DNA of 64,000 nucleotides from Methylobacterium sp. Leaf112 (GCF_001423295.1 NZ_LMNG01000005.1:586-64585); one strand, 5' to 3'. Counted from the first letter of the stretch, positions 14,672 through 25,378 are shown. Numbers and translations are program-made. Notes: generated by a model from the sequence alone, not told the origin.

Positions 14672-16030
14672 TCAGTTGCTGGCGAGATGCGGCATCGGAT
14701 CGACGGGGGTCGCGCCCTTGCGGATCTCGAAGTGGAGCTGAGGCGAGGTCACGTTGCCGGATGCGCCAGACTTGGCGATGGTCTGGCCGCGCTTGACCTT
14801 CTCGCCGGGGCGGACATCGAGTTCGCCGTTATGGGCGTAGGCCGAGACGTAGCCGTTGGTGTGGCGCACGAGGACGAGCTTGCCGTAGCCCTTCACGTCT
14901 GAGCCGGCATAGGCCACCGTGCCGTCCTCGGCCGCCTTCACCGCCGTACCCTCGGGCACCGAGATGTTGATGCCTTCGTTGCCGGACGAGCCGTAGCCCG
15001 AGATCACCCGGCCCTTAGCAGGCCAGCGGAACGAGGTGTCGGACGCGACCGAGCCGGTGCTGGCGGGCTCGGCCTTCGGCGTCTCGACGGCGGCGACCTT
15101 CACGGGCGTCTTCGCGGCTTCCTTGGCAGCTTCCTTGGCGGCGGCTTCGGCGGCCTTGGCCTCGACAACCTGCTTGGCCGCCTTGGCGGCTTCGAGCTTG
15201 GCGACCTTGGCCTCGGCCTCGGCGGCCTTCTTCGCCGTCTCCTTGGCCGCGTCGGCCTTCACCTTGGCGGCATCGGGCTTCGTCTCGGCCTTGGCCTCCT
15301 TGATCTCGATCTTCCGCACGGCCTTGTCGTCGGCCTTGGCGACGGCCTGGCCCGGACGCGGATGCGCCTTCCTGGCATCGGCGGCCTTGGACTCGGCCAC
15401 CGCCTTGGCGGCCTCGGCCTTGCGGGTCTCGACGAGCTTCTTCGCCTCGGCGAGCTTGCGGGCGTCCGTGAGCTTGGCCTCGGCGGCCTTCCTCTCGGCG
15501 GCCTTGCTGGTCTCGACGAGACGGCGCGCCTCGGCGAGCTTCTCGGATTCGGCCTCCTTGCGGGCAGCCAGGGCGGCGGCTTCGGCGGCCTTGCGCTCGG
15601 CGGCGCGGTCGACGACCTTGGGAGCGGGCGCCGCCGGAACGGTGCGGGTCGTCATGGCGCGGCCCGCATCCGGGTTCATGCCGGACACCATGCCGGAGAC
15701 GGGCTCCGTCGAGGCGACGCGGCTCGTCTGCGCCCGGGGGGCCGGCGGCACCGCGGCCATGGGCCGGGGCGACATCGCCACCCCGGGGGCGCCGAGCGCC
15801 TGGGACTGGATGCGGCTCGTGCGCACCACCGGAGCCGGGGCGATCTCCCCGTCCGGAAGGCTCCCCGTGGCGACCGGCTCGCTCGCCATATTGGAAGCGA
15901 ACGGATTGCCGAAGGGGTCGCCGAGGCGCGACGCATCCGACGAACAGGCGGCCGCGCCGCCTCCAATCACTCCGATGAGTGCGAAGCGCGACAGCGTCTT
16001 CAACCCTCGACCAGTCCCGCGAACCCGCAT
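14672..16030 (-). CDS. NlpD-like LytM (M23) lipoprotein, probably a non-enzymatic amidase activator
   Basis: A 452-residue outer-membrane-type lipoprotein. A signal peptide ends in a lipobox (GGAAAC, Cys near 29). Residues about 140-310 are an Ala/Lys/Glu repeat region (AERKAAEA, AEAKKLVE and variants) predicted as a long helix or coiled coil. The C-terminal 120 residues are an M23/LytM domain. Its first metal-ligand motif is degenerate (GNEGINIS instead of H-x-G-x-D), as in E. coli NlpD, while AYAHN and LHFEIR remain. This suggests activation of cell-wall amidases during division rather than peptidase activity. It is last in the argS-to-pcm run, as in other alphaproteobacteria. There is no LysM domain, unlike E. 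coli NlpD. Confidence 0.85.
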   Translation of the reverse strand: MRVRGTGRGLKTLSRFALIGVIGGGAAACSSDASRLGDPFGNPFASNMASEPVATGSLPDGEIAPAPVVRTSRIQSQALGAPGVAMSPRPMAAVPPAPRAQTSRVASTEPVSGMVSGMNPDAGRAMTTRTVPAAPAPKVVDRAAERKAAEAAALAARKEAESEKLAEARRLVETSKAAERKAAEAKLTDARKLAEAKKLVETRKAEAAKAVAESKAADARKAHPRPGQAVAKADDKAVRKIEIKEAKAETKPDAAKVKADAAKETAKKAAEAEAKVAKLEAAKAAKQVVEAKAAEAAAKEAAKEAAKTPVKVAAVETPKAEPASTGSVASDTSFRWPAKGRVISGYGSSGNEGINISVPEGTAVKAAEDGTVAYAGSDVKGYGKLVLVRHTNGYVSAYAHNGELDVRPGEKVKRGQTIAKSGASGNVTSPQLHFEIRKGATPVDPMPHLASN

Positions 16031-16146
16031 CGACGCACCTGTCTGACCTGACGCAACTTGATGACGTCATTCAAACGGGATTCAGGTTAAACAACCGTTC
16101 CGATTCACCACGTTCGCGTCGATCGGGAACCCTGCGCGTTGCTCCA

Positions 16147-16800
16147 TTACAGGACGCGGGCGCGTCCCGGGGTCAGCGGTGCGAGCCGCAACCCACCGCC
16201 GATACGCTCCTGAACGACGCCGTCGGCCCCCATTGCGAGAACGACGAGACGCGCCGTTTCGACCGAGCCGAGTGCTCCGACGAGACGTCCCCCCGGCGCC
16301 AGAAATCCGAAAAGGTGGGGCGGCAGGGCGGCTACGGTGCCGTTGAGGAGGATGCGGTCGAAGCGCCCCTCGGGCACGCTGCCAACGTCGAGCCCGTCAC
16401 CCACCGCGATGGTGGCCCGCACCCGGTCCTCGGGCAGGAGTGCGACGCGGGCATCCTCGGCGAGAAGCGCGTAGCGCTCGACGCTGTGGACGTGGGCTGC
16501 CCCGAGCCGCAGCAGCAGGGTGGTCACGTAGCCCGAGCCGGTGCCGATTTCGAGGAGGCGCATGCCGGGGCGCGCGCCGAGTGCCGTCAGCATGGCCGCG
16601 ATGGCGCTCGGCGCCGTCATGGTCTGCCCGCAGGGCAGCGGCAGGGCGAGGTCGCGCCGGGCGAGGTCGCGATGGGCGCCCGGAGCGAAGCGCTCGCGCG
16701 GCACCCGCTCCAGGGCGCGCAGGGTGTCGGTGTCGCGCACCCCCCGCCCCCGCAGGGCCATGACGAAGGCCGCCGCCTCGATGGAGCCGTCCGTCGCCAT
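16147..16800 (-). CDS. pcm: Protein-L-isoaspartate O-methyltransferase
   Basis: A 217-residue SAM-dependent methyltransferase that repairs isoaspartyl residues in damaged proteins. Motifs are PLPCGQTMTAPSAIAAML (substrate region), LLEIGTGSGYVTTLLL (SAM-binding motif I), VHSVERY and FDRILLNGTV. Length is normal for the family. The gene follows surE by 13 bp; this pairing is widespread in proteobacteria and fits a stress-survival operon. Confidence 0.92.
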   Translation of the reverse strand: MATDGSIEAAAFVMALRGRGVRDTDTLRALERVPRERFAPGAHRDLARRDLALPLPCGQTMTAPSAIAAMLTALGARPGMRLLEIGTGSGYVTTLLLRLGAAHVHSVERYALLAEDARVALLPEDRVRATIAVGDGLDVGSVPEGRFDRILLNGTVAALPPHLFGFLAPGGRLVGALGSVETARLVVLAMGADGVVQERIGGGLRLAPLTPGRARVL

Positions 16801-16813
16801 GGGACGCTCGGCC

Positions 16814-17578
16814 TCAGCCGGAAAAGCCCTGCGCGAATCGGGTCAGGCTCGGCTCGTCCGTGAGGTCGAGGCGCAGGGGGGTCACCGAGATGCGCTTCTC
16901 GGCGATCGCCTTGAGGTCGGTGCCGTTCCCCGGCTGGAACGTCGCCTTGGCGAAGGCCAGCCAGAAATACGGATTGCCGCGCCCGTCCTGGCGCGCGTCG
17001 ATGGCGAGCAGCGCCTGATTGCGGAACCCCTGCGCGGTCACCGACGTGCCCTGGACCTCCCCCGGCTCGCAATCGGGAAAGTTCACATTGACGACGATGC
17101 CGGGCTCGATCCCGATCTCCAGGATCTTGCGCACCACCCCCGGGCCGTGCTCGGCCGCGCATTGCCACTTGATCGCGCCCCGGCCGCCGGCCCCGTAGGC
17201 CTGGCTCAGCGCGATGGACTTCACGTTGAGGATCGTCCCCTCCATGGCCGCCGCGATGGTGCCCGAATAGGTCACGTCCTCGGCGACGTTCTGGCCGCGG
17301 TTGACCCCCGACAGGACGAGGTCCGGCCCATGATCCTTGAGAATGTGGCGCACCCCCATGATCACGCAATCGGACGGCGTGCCCTTCACGGCGAAGCGCT
17401 TCTCCGACACCTGACGCAGGCGCAACGGATCGTTGAGCGACAGGGAGTGCGAGACGCCCGACTGGTCGGTCTCGGGCGCCACCACCCAGACGTCGTCGGA
17501 GATGGCCCGGGCGATCCCCTCAAGGGTTTCGAGCCCCGGCGCGTGGATGCCGTCGTCGTTGGTGACGAGAATGCGCAT
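16814..17578 (-). CDS. surE: 5'/3'-nucleotidase SurE
   Basis: A 254-residue metal-dependent nucleotidase, typical length. The N-terminal metal motif [15 protein letters not shown], then VVAPETDQSGVSHSLS, GTPSDCV and LVLSGVNRGQNVAEDVTYSGT are canonical. Its ATG shares the final A of the serS stop (TGATG), so the two are translationally coupled. Confidence 0.96.
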   Translation of the reverse strand: MRILVTNDDGIHAPGLETLEGIARAISDDVWVVAPETDQSGVSHSLSLNDPLRLRQVSEKRFAVKGTPSDCVIMGVRHILKDHGPDLVLSGVNRGQNVAEDVTYSGTIAAAMEGTILNVKSIALSQAYGAGGRGAIKWQCAAEHGPGVVRKILEIGIEPGIVVNVNFPDCEPGEVQGTSVTAQGFRNQALLAIDARQDGRGNPYFWLAFAKATFQPGNGTDLKAIAEKRISVTPLRLDLTDEPSLTRFAQGFSG

Positions 17579-18855
17579 CAGACTTTGTGTCCCTCGATCC
17601 GGTCGATCCCGCCCATGTAGGCCTTCAGTGCCGAGGGCACCGTGACGCTGCCGTCGGGGTTCTGGTAGTTTTCCATCACGGCGATGAGGGCGCGGCCCAC
17701 CGCCACCCCCGAGCCGTTGAGGGTGTGGACGTAATTCACCGCCTTGCCCGCCCGGAAGCGCGCGTTCATGCGCCGCGCCTGGAAGTCGCCGCAGACCGAG
17801 CAGGACGAGATCTCGCGAAAGGTCTCCTGGCCCGGCATCCAGACCTCGATGTCGTAGGTCTTCTGGCTGGCGAACCCCATGTCGCCGGTGCACAGCGTCA
17901 TGATCCGGTAGGGCAGATCGAGCTTCTTCAGCACCGCTTCCGCCGACCCCAGCATGCGCTCGTGCTCGGCGGCCGACTGGTCCGGCGTGGTGATCGAGAC
18001 GAGCTCGACCTTGTTGAACTGGTGCTGGCGCAGCATGCCGCGCGTGTCCCGGCCCGCCGAGCCGGCCTCGGCGCGGAAGCACGGGGTCAGGGCGGTGAAG
18101 CGTAAGGGGAGTTCTTCCTCGCGCAGAATGCTCTCGCGCACGAGGTTGGTCAGCGGGACTTCGGCCGTGGGGATGAGCCAATGCTCACGGACCGCGAACT
18201 GGTCGTCCCGGAACTTCGGCAACTGGGCGGTGCCGAACATCGCTTCGTCCCGCACCATGAGCGGCGGCGCCACCTCGGTGTAGCCGTGCTCGCCCGTGTG
18301 CAGATCGAGCATGAACTGACCGAGTGCCCGCTCCAGCCGGGCGAGCTGGCCCTTGAGCACCACGAAGCGCGCGCCCGACATCCGCGAGGCCGCCTCGAAA
18401 TCCATCAGCCCCGAGGCCTCGCCGATCTCGAAATGCTGCTTGCCCGTGGCGAGCTGCGGGCGGGTCGCCGCGAACCGGCGGTACTCGACGTTGCCGTGCT
18501 CGTCGGCGCCCTCGGGTACGTCGAGGTTCGGGCGATTCGGGATCGCGGCGAGCTTCTCGTCAAGGGTCCTGCCGGCCCCGGCCTGGGCCGTCTCCAGCAC
18601 GGGCGCCTCGTCCTTGAGGCGGGCGACCTCTTCCATGAGTTCGGCGGCGCGGGCCTCGTCCTTGGACTTCTTGGCCCCACCGATCTCCTTGGCGAGCGCG
18701 TTGCGCCGCTCCTGATTGGCCTGCGCTGCCGAGGTAGCGCCCTTGCGCGCGTCGTCGAGGGCGATCAGCTCGGCCGCGAGCGGCGCCAGCCCACGACGGC
18801 GCAGTGCGTCATCGAAAGCGTCCGGATTCTCGCGGATGACGCGGATGTCGTGCAT
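17578..18855 (-). CDS. serS: Serine--tRNA ligase
   Basis: A 425-residue class II synthetase. The N-terminal antiparallel coiled-coil arm (about 30-100, many charged residues) is followed by the catalytic core: [25 protein letters not shown] (motif 2), [24 protein letters not shown] and [20 protein letters not shown] (motif 3). The ATG at 18855 ([10 protein letters not shown]) fits the family start; an upstream open frame is rejected. No T-box or other leader is visible in the 108 bp upstream. Confidence 0.97.
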   Translation of the reverse strand: MHDIRVIRENPDAFDDALRRRGLAPLAAELIALDDARKGATSAAQANQERRNALAKEIGGAKKSKDEARAAELMEEVARLKDEAPVLETAQAGAGRTLDEKLAAIPNRPNLDVPEGADEHGNVEYRRFAATRPQLATGKQHFEIGEASGLMDFEAASRMSGARFVVLKGQLARLERALGQFMLDLHTGEHGYTEVAPPLMVRDEAMFGTAQLPKFRDDQFAVREHWLIPTAEVPLTNLVRESILREEELPLRFTALTPCFRAEAGSAGRDTRGMLRQHQFNKVELVSITTPDQSAAEHERMLGSAEAVLKKLDLPYRIMTLCTGDMGFASQKTYDIEVWMPGQETFREISSCSVCGDFQARRMNARFRAGKAVNYVHTLNGSGVAVGRALIAVMENYQNPDGSVTVPSALKAYMGGIDRIEGHKV

Positions 18856-18963
18856 GGGGTCGCTCGGGCGCAGGCTTTCTGGATAGACGACGAGGCTTTG
18901 CAGCATCGACGCCAGCGCGACAAGGGCGGGCGGCTCCCGAGCCGATCCACCCTCACCCCGTGC

Positions 18964-19764
18964 CTACGGCTCCAGCCCCTCGGCCTTGCGCTTGGCCGCG
19001 CGCCTCCGCTCGACGCGGCCCACGGAGAAGATCGAGGCTTCGTAGAGCAGGATCATCGGGATCGCGAGGGAGAGCTGGGAGATCACGTCCGGGGGCGTCA
19101 GCACGGCGGCGACCACGAAGACGAGCACGATGGCGTAGCGGCGCTTTTCGCGGAGGAACGCCGTGTCGATGATGCCGATCTGGCCGAGCAGGGTCAGGAT
19201 CACCGGTAGCTGGAACGCGATCCCGAAGGCGAAGATCAGCGTCATGATGAGCGAGAGATACTCGTCCACCTTCGGCAGGAGGGCGATGGTCGCCTCCCCC
19301 GGCTGCCCGATCTGCTGCAGCGACACCGAGAACTGGATGAGTAGCGGCATCGCCAGGAAGAACACCACCAGGGCGCCGAGGATGAAGAACACCGGCGTCG
19401 CCACGAGGTAGGGCAGGAAGGCCTGGCGCTCGTTGCGGTAGAGGCCCGGCGCCACGAAGGCGTAGATCTGCGTCGCGATCACCGGAAACGCCAGGAACCC
19501 GGCCCCGAACACGCTGAGCTTGATGTTGGTGAACACCTGCTCGAGGAAATGCGTGGCGATGAGCTTGGCGTTCTCGGCCCCCACGATGGAGACGTAGGGC
19601 CAGACGAGGATGTTGTAGATATGCCGCGAGACGAAGAAGCAGGCGAAGAACATCACCACGAAGGCGGCGAGCGACTTGATGAGCCGCGATCGCAATTCGA
19701 TGAGGTGGTCGAGGAGCGGGGCCCGCGACGCCTCGATGTCGGCGTCATCCGTGGCGTTGGTCAT
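18964..19764 (-). CDS. tatC: Twin-arginine translocase subunit TatC
   Basis: A 266-residue inner-membrane protein with six predicted helices. It is the receptor for twin-arginine signal peptides. Family motifs are [16 protein letters not shown] at the cytoplasmic N-terminus, [11 protein letters not shown] in the first cytoplasmic loop and [14 protein letters not shown] near the C-terminus. Its ATG overlaps the tatB stop (ATGA). Confidence 0.97.
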   Translation of the reverse strand: MTNATDDADIEASRAPLLDHLIELRSRLIKSLAAFVVMFFACFFVSRHIYNILVWPYVSIVGAENAKLIATHFLEQVFTNIKLSVFGAGFLAFPVIATQIYAFVAPGLYRNERQAFLPYLVATPVFFILGALVVFFLAMPLLIQFSVSLQQIGQPGEATIALLPKVDEYLSLIMTLIFAFGIAFQLPVILTLLGQIGIIDTAFLREKRRYAIVLVFVVAAVLTPPDVISQLSLAIPMILLYEASIFSVGRVERRRAAKRKAEGLEP

Positions 19765-20261
19765 CGGGCTTGATCGGGCTGCGAGTTGGCCGGGGAATTC
19801 CTGGCCACGACCGGACGGTCCGGCGTCTCGGCCGGCGGCGGGGAAGCGAGGGGATCGGCGAAGGGAGCGGGGTCGATCGAAGCCGGCTCGGGGGCGGGCG
19901 CCGGATCGCTCTCGGCGAGCTGGGCGGCGACGTTGGCGAGCGGCTGGGTCGGCGACGGCGTTGTCTTGGTGTGACCGTCCACGGCGCCCTTGATCTCGTC
20001 GCGGATGGTCTGGACCGGATTGAACACCGGCCCCATGGTCCCGGCGGCCTTGCGGACCCCGTCGACCTCACGGCGGATTTCGTCGAACTCCGCCTCGCGC
20101 ACCGCTTCGTTGAACTGCGATTGGAACTCGCCTGCCATCCGGCGCATCTTGGTCGTGATCTGCCCGACCGTGCGCAGGGCCTTGGGCAGGTCCTTTGGAC
20201 CGATGACGATGAGGGCGACGCCGCCGATCAGCATCACCTCGCCCCAACTCATGTCGAACAT
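19761..20261 (-). CDS. tatB: Twin-arginine translocase subunit TatB
   Basis: A 166-residue protein: a short membrane helix ([25 protein letters not shown] with the conserved E and GP hinge), an amphipathic helix, then a long Pro/Ala-rich tail (about 100-166). It forms the signal-peptide binding complex with TatC. The tail is longer than in enterobacteria but usual for alphaproteobacteria. Confidence 0.96.
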   Translation of the reverse strand: MFDMSWGEVMLIGGVALIVIGPKDLPKALRTVGQITTKMRRMAGEFQSQFNEAVREAEFDEIRREVDGVRKAAGTMGPVFNPVQTIRDEIKGAVDGHTKTTPSPTQPLANVAAQLAESDPAPAPEPASIDPAPFADPLASPPPAETPDRPVVARNSPANSQPDQAR

Positions 20262-20392
20262 TCGTGGACTGTCCCGCGCTCGCGCGATGCCGGTGACGGC
20301 GGGGTGCCTATCGCAGGTCGCGCGGGGTTCCGCCAGACCCCGGCGCCGGCCGGCCGAAGCCGGGCCCCGCCGTCACGCGAAACGCCGCGCGC

Positions 20393-20644
20393 TCAGACGA
20401 CCTTGCGGTCGGCCGTGACGGTGTTGGCGGTCGCCGGCTCGCCCTGGTGCGGCAAGGTCCGCACGGGCTCGCCCGTGCTCGGCGGCGGCACGGCCGTGGG
20501 CGCCTCGTCCTCGGCCATCCCCTTCTTGAACGCCTTGATGCCCTTGGCGACGTCGCCCATCAGGTCGGAGATCTTGCCGCGCCCGAACAGCAGCATCACG
20601 ATGCCGGCGACGATGATCCAGTGCCAGATACTCATGCTGCCCAT
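20393..20644 (-). CDS. tatA: Twin-arginine translocase subunit TatA
   Basis: An 83-residue pore-forming subunit: membrane helix [20 protein letters not shown], then [17 protein letters not shown] (amphipathic helix) and a short disordered tail. GGGAGG lies 6 bases before the ATG at 20644; a second ATG at 20635 is possible. It starts the tatABC run after a gap of about 200 bp from nagZ, where scpA and scpB are found in many related genomes but not here. Confidence 0.95.
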   Translation of the reverse strand: MGSMSIWHWIIVAGIVMLLFGRGKISDLMGDVAKGIKAFKKGMAEDEAPTAVPPPSTGEPVRTLPHQGEPATANTVTADRKVV

Positions 20645-20840
20645 GGCAACCTCCCGCGCCGGGGGGCTCGAAGCCCGCACGGCACCCACGCGTGTGATCC
20701 AGTTCCGGCGAACCTAAGGATCGCGCCCGCCCAGCACAAGAACCGCTTGGAAACCAGTGCGCTCGCGTGAGCGAACGACGAGGCCCGTTCCCGGGCGGGA
20801 GCGAGGCGGAATGCCGCGCCGGCTCCGGGGGTCGGCCCGC

Positions 20841-21848
20841 TCAGGCAGCCATCGCCAAGGCGGCCTCGAACCGGGCACGCGCCTCGCGCACGTCGAAGGC
20901 CGGCGCTCCGGCGGGCAGGCGAGCGAGGGCGTCGTGCGCCCGGCGCAGGGACGCTCCGGCCAGGGCCGGCGCGCCCTCGGCCACCCCGCGCATCTCCGTG
21001 AGATCGCCGTTGCAATGCAGGCCGACATCGATCCCCGCCGCGAACGCGGCCTCGGTGCGCGGGCGAAACCCGCCCTGGAGCGCGTGCATGGACAGGTCGT
21101 CGGTCATCAGGAGACCGTCGAAGCCGATGATCCCGCGAATCACCCGCTCGATGACGAGGGCCGACTGCGTCGCCGGATGGTCGGGATCGAGGGCGGTGAA
21201 GACCACGTGGGCGCTCATGGCCATGGGCAGGTCGGCCAGGGCACGGAACGGTGCGAAATCCTGCGCCGTGAGGCTCGCGAGGTCGGCGTCCACCACGGGC
21301 AGGCCCTTGTGGCTGTCGCATCCGGCGCGGCCATGGCCGGGGATGTGCTTCATCACCGGCAGCACGCCGCCCTGCATCAAGCCCAGCGCCACGGCCCGGC
21401 CGATCTCGGCGACGCGCTCGGGGGTGGTGCCGTAGGCCCGGTCGCCGATGACGTCGTGGGCACCGGCCACGGGCACGTCGAGGACGGGGGCGCAGTCGAC
21501 GTTGATGCCGACGTTTGCCAGATCGTGCGCCATGAGACGGGCGCCGAGCTCGGCCATGGCGACGGCCGAGCCGTCGAGGCGCCCGAAACGCCCGCCGGCC
21601 GGATAGGCCGGCCAGTGCGGCGGCCCCATGCGCTGCACCCGGCCGCCCTCCTGATCGATGAGGATCGGCGCGTCGGCGCGGCCCACGGTGTCGCGCAAGG
21701 CCCGGGTCAGCGCCAGCACCTCGTCGGGCGTGCCGATGTTGCGCTTGAACAGAATGAAGCCCCAGGGCGCCACGTCGCGAAAGAACGCGGCCTCCTCCGC
21801 CGAGAGGGACTTGCCGGCGCAACCGAGGATCAGGGCACGGGTGGTCAT
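20841..21848 (-). CDS. nagZ: Beta-N-acetylhexosaminidase NagZ (GH3)
   Basis: A 335-residue cytoplasmic GH3 enzyme that removes GlcNAc from 1,6-anhydro-muropeptides in cell-wall recycling. Typical motifs are GFILFKRNI, LIDQEGGRVQRM, DCAPVLDV, KHIPGHGRAGCDSHKGLPVV (catalytic His/Asp loop) and LLMTDDLSMHA (nucleophile Asp). The ATG at 21848 gives the normal N-terminus. It follows the SPOR gene in the usual argS-SPOR-nagZ order. Confidence 0.94.
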   Translation of the reverse strand: MTTRALILGCAGKSLSAEEAAFFRDVAPWGFILFKRNIGTPDEVLALTRALRDTVGRADAPILIDQEGGRVQRMGPPHWPAYPAGGRFGRLDGSAVAMAELGARLMAHDLANVGINVDCAPVLDVPVAGAHDVIGDRAYGTTPERVAEIGRAVALGLMQGGVLPVMKHIPGHGRAGCDSHKGLPVVDADLASLTAQDFAPFRALADLPMAMSAHVVFTALDPDHPATQSALVIERVIRGIIGFDGLLMTDDLSMHALQGGFRPRTEAAFAAGIDVGLHCNGDLTEMRGVAEGAPALAGASLRRAHDALARLPAGAPAFDVREARARFEAALAMAA

Positions 21849-22034
21849 GAACGCGGCGTCCTCGGGACTCGGTGACGCGCGCCGGCCCACTTGGGCCGGG
21901 CCGGCGGCGCGACGGGAAGCGCTGGGAGGGAGAATCGGACGGAACGGCGGGCGGACGCAAGCCGAAAGCCTCGGCCGGCACCGCTCCGCAGGGAGCGAGA
22001 ACCTCGGTTCTTCTCCGGGCGGTGGTTCTAGGCC

Positions 22035-23498
22035 TCAGTTCTTGGCGACGAAGCACTGGCCGCCGGCACCCTGGAGCTGGGTGCACAGGCTCGTCGCTTC
22101 GTTCTTGCCCAGCGGCCCGACGCGCACGCGATAAAGGGACTTCCCGTTGACCTCGGCCTGACGGATCAGGGCCGGCTGGCCGGCGAGTTGAGTGAACTTG
22201 CCCTGCAGCTGCCTGAAGGCGGCCTGGGCCTCGGCGGCGCTGGCGCGCACGCCGAGCTGGACCGAGAAGGAGCCGGCGGCGGGCGCGGGGGATTCGGCGA
22301 CGGCCGCAGCCGTTGGGCTCACGGCGGCTGTGGTCTCCGGTGCCACGGCCGCGACGCGCTGGGGCGCCTTGACGCGCGGTACGGGAGCGGGGGCCGGAAC
22401 GACCGGCTCGGGTGCGGGCGCCTCGGCCACGGGCGTCGTGGTCGGAACCGACACGGGCGCGGTGACCCGGGCGCTGCGCGGCCGCAGGGAACCGGCGGCG
22501 GTGCTGCCCTCGGCGGGAGCGCCCGGCAGGGTCATGGTCGGGATCACGGATGCCGGCGCAGCCTCGGCGGCCTCGGGCTGCGATGGCGGAACCGGCGTGT
22601 CCGGCTTGACCGAGACGGTCCGGACCCGGCGCGGCTCCCCGAGGGATTCGGTCAGGGTTCCGGTCTGCTGCGGGCTGGAACTGCCGGGGGTGGCGCCGCC
22701 TTCGCCCGTACGCTGGGCCGAGCGGGCCGCCTGCGCCACGTCGAGGGGCTGTTCCTCGCGGTTGACGATGCGGATCTGCCCGTCCTTGGCGGTGCGGTCG
22801 TAGATCTGCTTGTTCTGGTCGGGGATCTCGACGCCGTCGGCCTTCTGCGGCGCGATCTTGAGGGGCGCCGTGTCGGCCAGGATGGTGGGCACGCCGCCGC
22901 TGGCGCCGCCGCCCGCATGCAGGCCGCGCCAGGCGAGGCCGCCGGTGATGCAGACTGCCAGCACGCCGAGACCGGCGCCGACGGAGACGAGGCGGCTGCG
23001 CTGACGCGGCCGGCCCAGGGTGGCGCGCTCGCCGGAGGCGAACGCATCCTGCTCGGCCTGAGGCGCAGAATCGGCTCCTTGGCTCTGATAGGGATCCTGC
23101 TCCACGGACGCGAGATACTGGTCGAAGGCATCCGTCGGCGAGGACGCGGCGGGCGTTTGATGGGCCGGGGCCTGCGGTTGGGCCGGGCGGCCGGGCGCCA
23201 CGGGCGCATCGACGAAGCTCGGTTCGATGCGCCGGCCCGAGGCCGGGTCGGACCGTCCGTCGCGGGCCTCCAAGATGGCGCGGAACGGATCGTCCTGGCC
23301 GACGATGCGGGCGAGCTCGGCCAGGGGATCGGATTTGGCATGGGCCTGCGGCGCGCGGACGGGCTGTCCTTGAGGGCCGGCTCCCTGTGAAGCGGGCCCT
23401 TGCGAAGCAAGCCCATGCGAAGCGGGCCCTTGGGGCTGCTGCAGATCACGCGCGAAGGCGTCGAAATCGACCGTCGCTCGCGAAGCGTTCGTCGTCAT
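22035..23498 (-). CDS. SPOR-domain membrane protein
   Basis: A 487-residue protein: a cytoplasmic Pro/Gln-rich N-terminal region (about 1-165), one membrane helix (SVGAGLGVLAVCITGGLAW, about 175-195), a long disordered periplasmic linker rich in Pro/Ala/Val (about 200-400), and a C-terminal SPOR domain (about 405-487: SFSVQLGVRASAAEAQAAFRQL ... LYRVRVGPL). SPOR domains bind denuded septal peptidoglycan, so a division role is likely. A short 5' repeat encodes alternating SQGPA-type residues. It stands between argS and nagZ as in other alphaproteobacteria. Confidence 0.9.
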   Translation of the reverse strand: MTTNASRATVDFDAFARDLQQPQGPASHGLASQGPASQGAGPQGQPVRAPQAHAKSDPLAELARIVGQDDPFRAILEARDGRSDPASGRRIEPSFVDAPVAPGRPAQPQAPAHQTPAASSPTDAFDQYLASVEQDPYQSQGADSAPQAEQDAFASGERATLGRPRQRSRLVSVGAGLGVLAVCITGGLAWRGLHAGGGASGGVPTILADTAPLKIAPQKADGVEIPDQNKQIYDRTAKDGQIRIVNREEQPLDVAQAARSAQRTGEGGATPGSSSPQQTGTLTESLGEPRRVRTVSVKPDTPVPPSQPEAAEAAPASVIPTMTLPGAPAEGSTAAGSLRPRSARVTAPVSVPTTTPVAEAPAPEPVVPAPAPVPRVKAPQRVAAVAPETTAAVSPTAAAVAESPAPAAGSFSVQLGVRASAAEAQAAFRQLQGKFTQLAGQPALIRQAEVNGKSLYRVRVGPLGKNEATSLCTQLQGAGGQCFVAKN

Positions 23499-23528
23499 GG
23501 CAGCATTCCCCTTCACGCCGCGGTCACC

Positions 23529-25292
23529 TCACCGCATTTCGTCCGGCGCAGTGACGCCCAACACCGCGAGGCCGGAGGCGATCACGCCCCGCAATGCCTC
23601 CACGAGGGCCAATCGGGCCCGGGTTGAGTTTCGGTCGGTTGGATTAACAAACCGTAATTGCGGCAAGTCTTTGCCCTTGTTCCAGAAACCATGCAGCGAA
23701 CTGGCGAGCTCGTAGAGGTAGAAGGCCACGCGGTGCGGCTCGTGTGCCCCGGCCGCCGCCTCGATCACGCGCGGATACTGGGCGATGAGCCGCATGATCT
23801 CGGCCTCGCCGGAATCGGTGAGCAGCCCAAGGTCGGCGTCGCGAAGCAGGCCATCCCGCGAAAAGTCCTCCGTCGGCATCGCCTCCCGGGCCTGGCGGAA
23901 CACCGAGAAGCAGCGCGCATGGGCGTACTGCACGTAGAAGACTGGGTTGTCCTTGGATTGCTCGACCACCTTGGCGAGGTCGAAATCGAGGGTCGCGTCG
24001 TTCTTGCGGTAGAGCATCATGAAACGGATCGCGTCGCGCCCGACCTCGTCGACGACCTCGGCCAGGGTGATGAATTCGCCGGCGCGCTTCGACATCTTCA
24101 CGGGCTCGCCCGCGCGCAACAGCCGCACGAGCTGGCACAGCTTGACGTCGAGGGTGGCCGTGCCACCGCTCACGGCCTTCACCGCCGCCTGCATGCGCTT
24201 GACGTAGCCGCCATGGTCCGCCCCGAGCACGTCGATGAGGTCGGTGGCGCCGCGCTCGATCTTGGTCCGGTGGTAGGCGATGTCGGAGGCGAAGTAGGTG
24301 AACGAGCCGTCCGACTTCAGGAGCGGCCGGTCGACGTCGTCACCGAACTCCACCGTGCGGAACAGGGTCTGCTCGCGGTCCTCCCAATCCTCGGGCAGCT
24401 GGCCCTTGGGCGGCGGCAGGCGGCCCTCGTAGACGAGGCCCTTCTCACGGAGTTCCGCGAGGAGGACCGGCACCGCCTGCGCGAGGGTGGCTTCGGAGAA
24501 GAACACGTCGTGGTGGATGCCGAGCCGGGCCAGATCGCCCCGGATCAGATCCATCATCGCGTCGATGGAAAAGGCCCGCACGGTGGGAAGCCATTCGGCT
24601 TCCGGTTGGTCCAGGAGGGCCCGCCCATGCGTCTCGGCCAGCGCCCGGCCCACGGGCACGAGGTAGTCGCCTGGATAGAGGCCCTCGGGGACCGGCCCGA
24701 CATCTTCGCCGAGGGCCTCGCGGTACCGGAGGAAGGCGGAGCGGGCGAGCACGTCGACCTGCGCGCCCGCATCGTTGATGTAGTATTCGCGCGTCACGTC
24801 GCGGCCCGAGGCGACGAGGAGGTTGGCGAGCGCATCGCCGAACACCGCACCGCGCCCATGGCCGACATGCATCGGCCCGGTGGGATTGGCCGAGACGTAC
24901 TCGATGTTGACCCTGCCCGCAGAGCCGTGTGCCGCCTGCCTGACGCCACGCCCGTAGGCATCGCCCTCGCTCAAGGCCGCCCGCACCACGGCGTGGAACA
25001 GGTCCGGCGCCAGCCGAAGGTTGATGAAGCCGGGACCGGCGACGCTCGCCTCGACCACGTCCGGGTCCTTGCGCAGCTCCGCCGCCAGGGCCTCGCCCAG
25101 CGCCTTCGGGTTAGTCTTCGCCTCCTTGGCCAGCACAAGGGCGGCGTTGGTGGCGAGATCCCCGTGGCTCGCGTCGCGGGGCGGCTCCACCACCACGCGC
25201 GACAGGTCGAGCCCCTCGGGCAGCTGTCCGGCCCGGATCAGGCCCTGCACGGCCGCGCGCACGCGCGCCTCGAAGGTGGCGAAGATGTTCAT
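23529..25292 (-). CDS. argS: Arginine--tRNA ligase
   Basis: A 587-residue class I synthetase. Signature [19 protein letters not shown] carries the HIGH-like HVGH, and KMSKRAG is the KMSKS-like loop. The N-terminal Add-1 domain and C-terminal DALR anticodon domain are both present. The ATG at 25292 ([11 protein letters not shown]) fits the family. It is the first gene of the run leading to nlpD. Confidence 0.97.
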   Translation of the reverse strand: MNIFATFEARVRAAVQGLIRAGQLPEGLDLSRVVVEPPRDASHGDLATNAALVLAKEAKTNPKALGEALAAELRKDPDVVEASVAGPGFINLRLAPDLFHAVVRAALSEGDAYGRGVRQAAHGSAGRVNIEYVSANPTGPMHVGHGRGAVFGDALANLLVASGRDVTREYYINDAGAQVDVLARSAFLRYREALGEDVGPVPEGLYPGDYLVPVGRALAETHGRALLDQPEAEWLPTVRAFSIDAMMDLIRGDLARLGIHHDVFFSEATLAQAVPVLLAELREKGLVYEGRLPPPKGQLPEDWEDREQTLFRTVEFGDDVDRPLLKSDGSFTYFASDIAYHRTKIERGATDLIDVLGADHGGYVKRMQAAVKAVSGGTATLDVKLCQLVRLLRAGEPVKMSKRAGEFITLAEVVDEVGRDAIRFMMLYRKNDATLDFDLAKVVEQSKDNPVFYVQYAHARCFSVFRQAREAMPTEDFSRDGLLRDADLGLLTDSGEAEIMRLIAQYPRVIEAAAGAHEPHRVAFYLYELASSLHGFWNKGKDLPQLRFVNPTDRNSTRARLALVEALRGVIASGLAVLGVTAPDEMR

Positions 25293-25378
25293 CGGTGATC
25301 GGTTTCCGCTCGCGACGGCCGCCGCGTCACGACGGCCCACGCCTCAAGTGGGGGGCATACCAACCGGGCGCACGGGTG

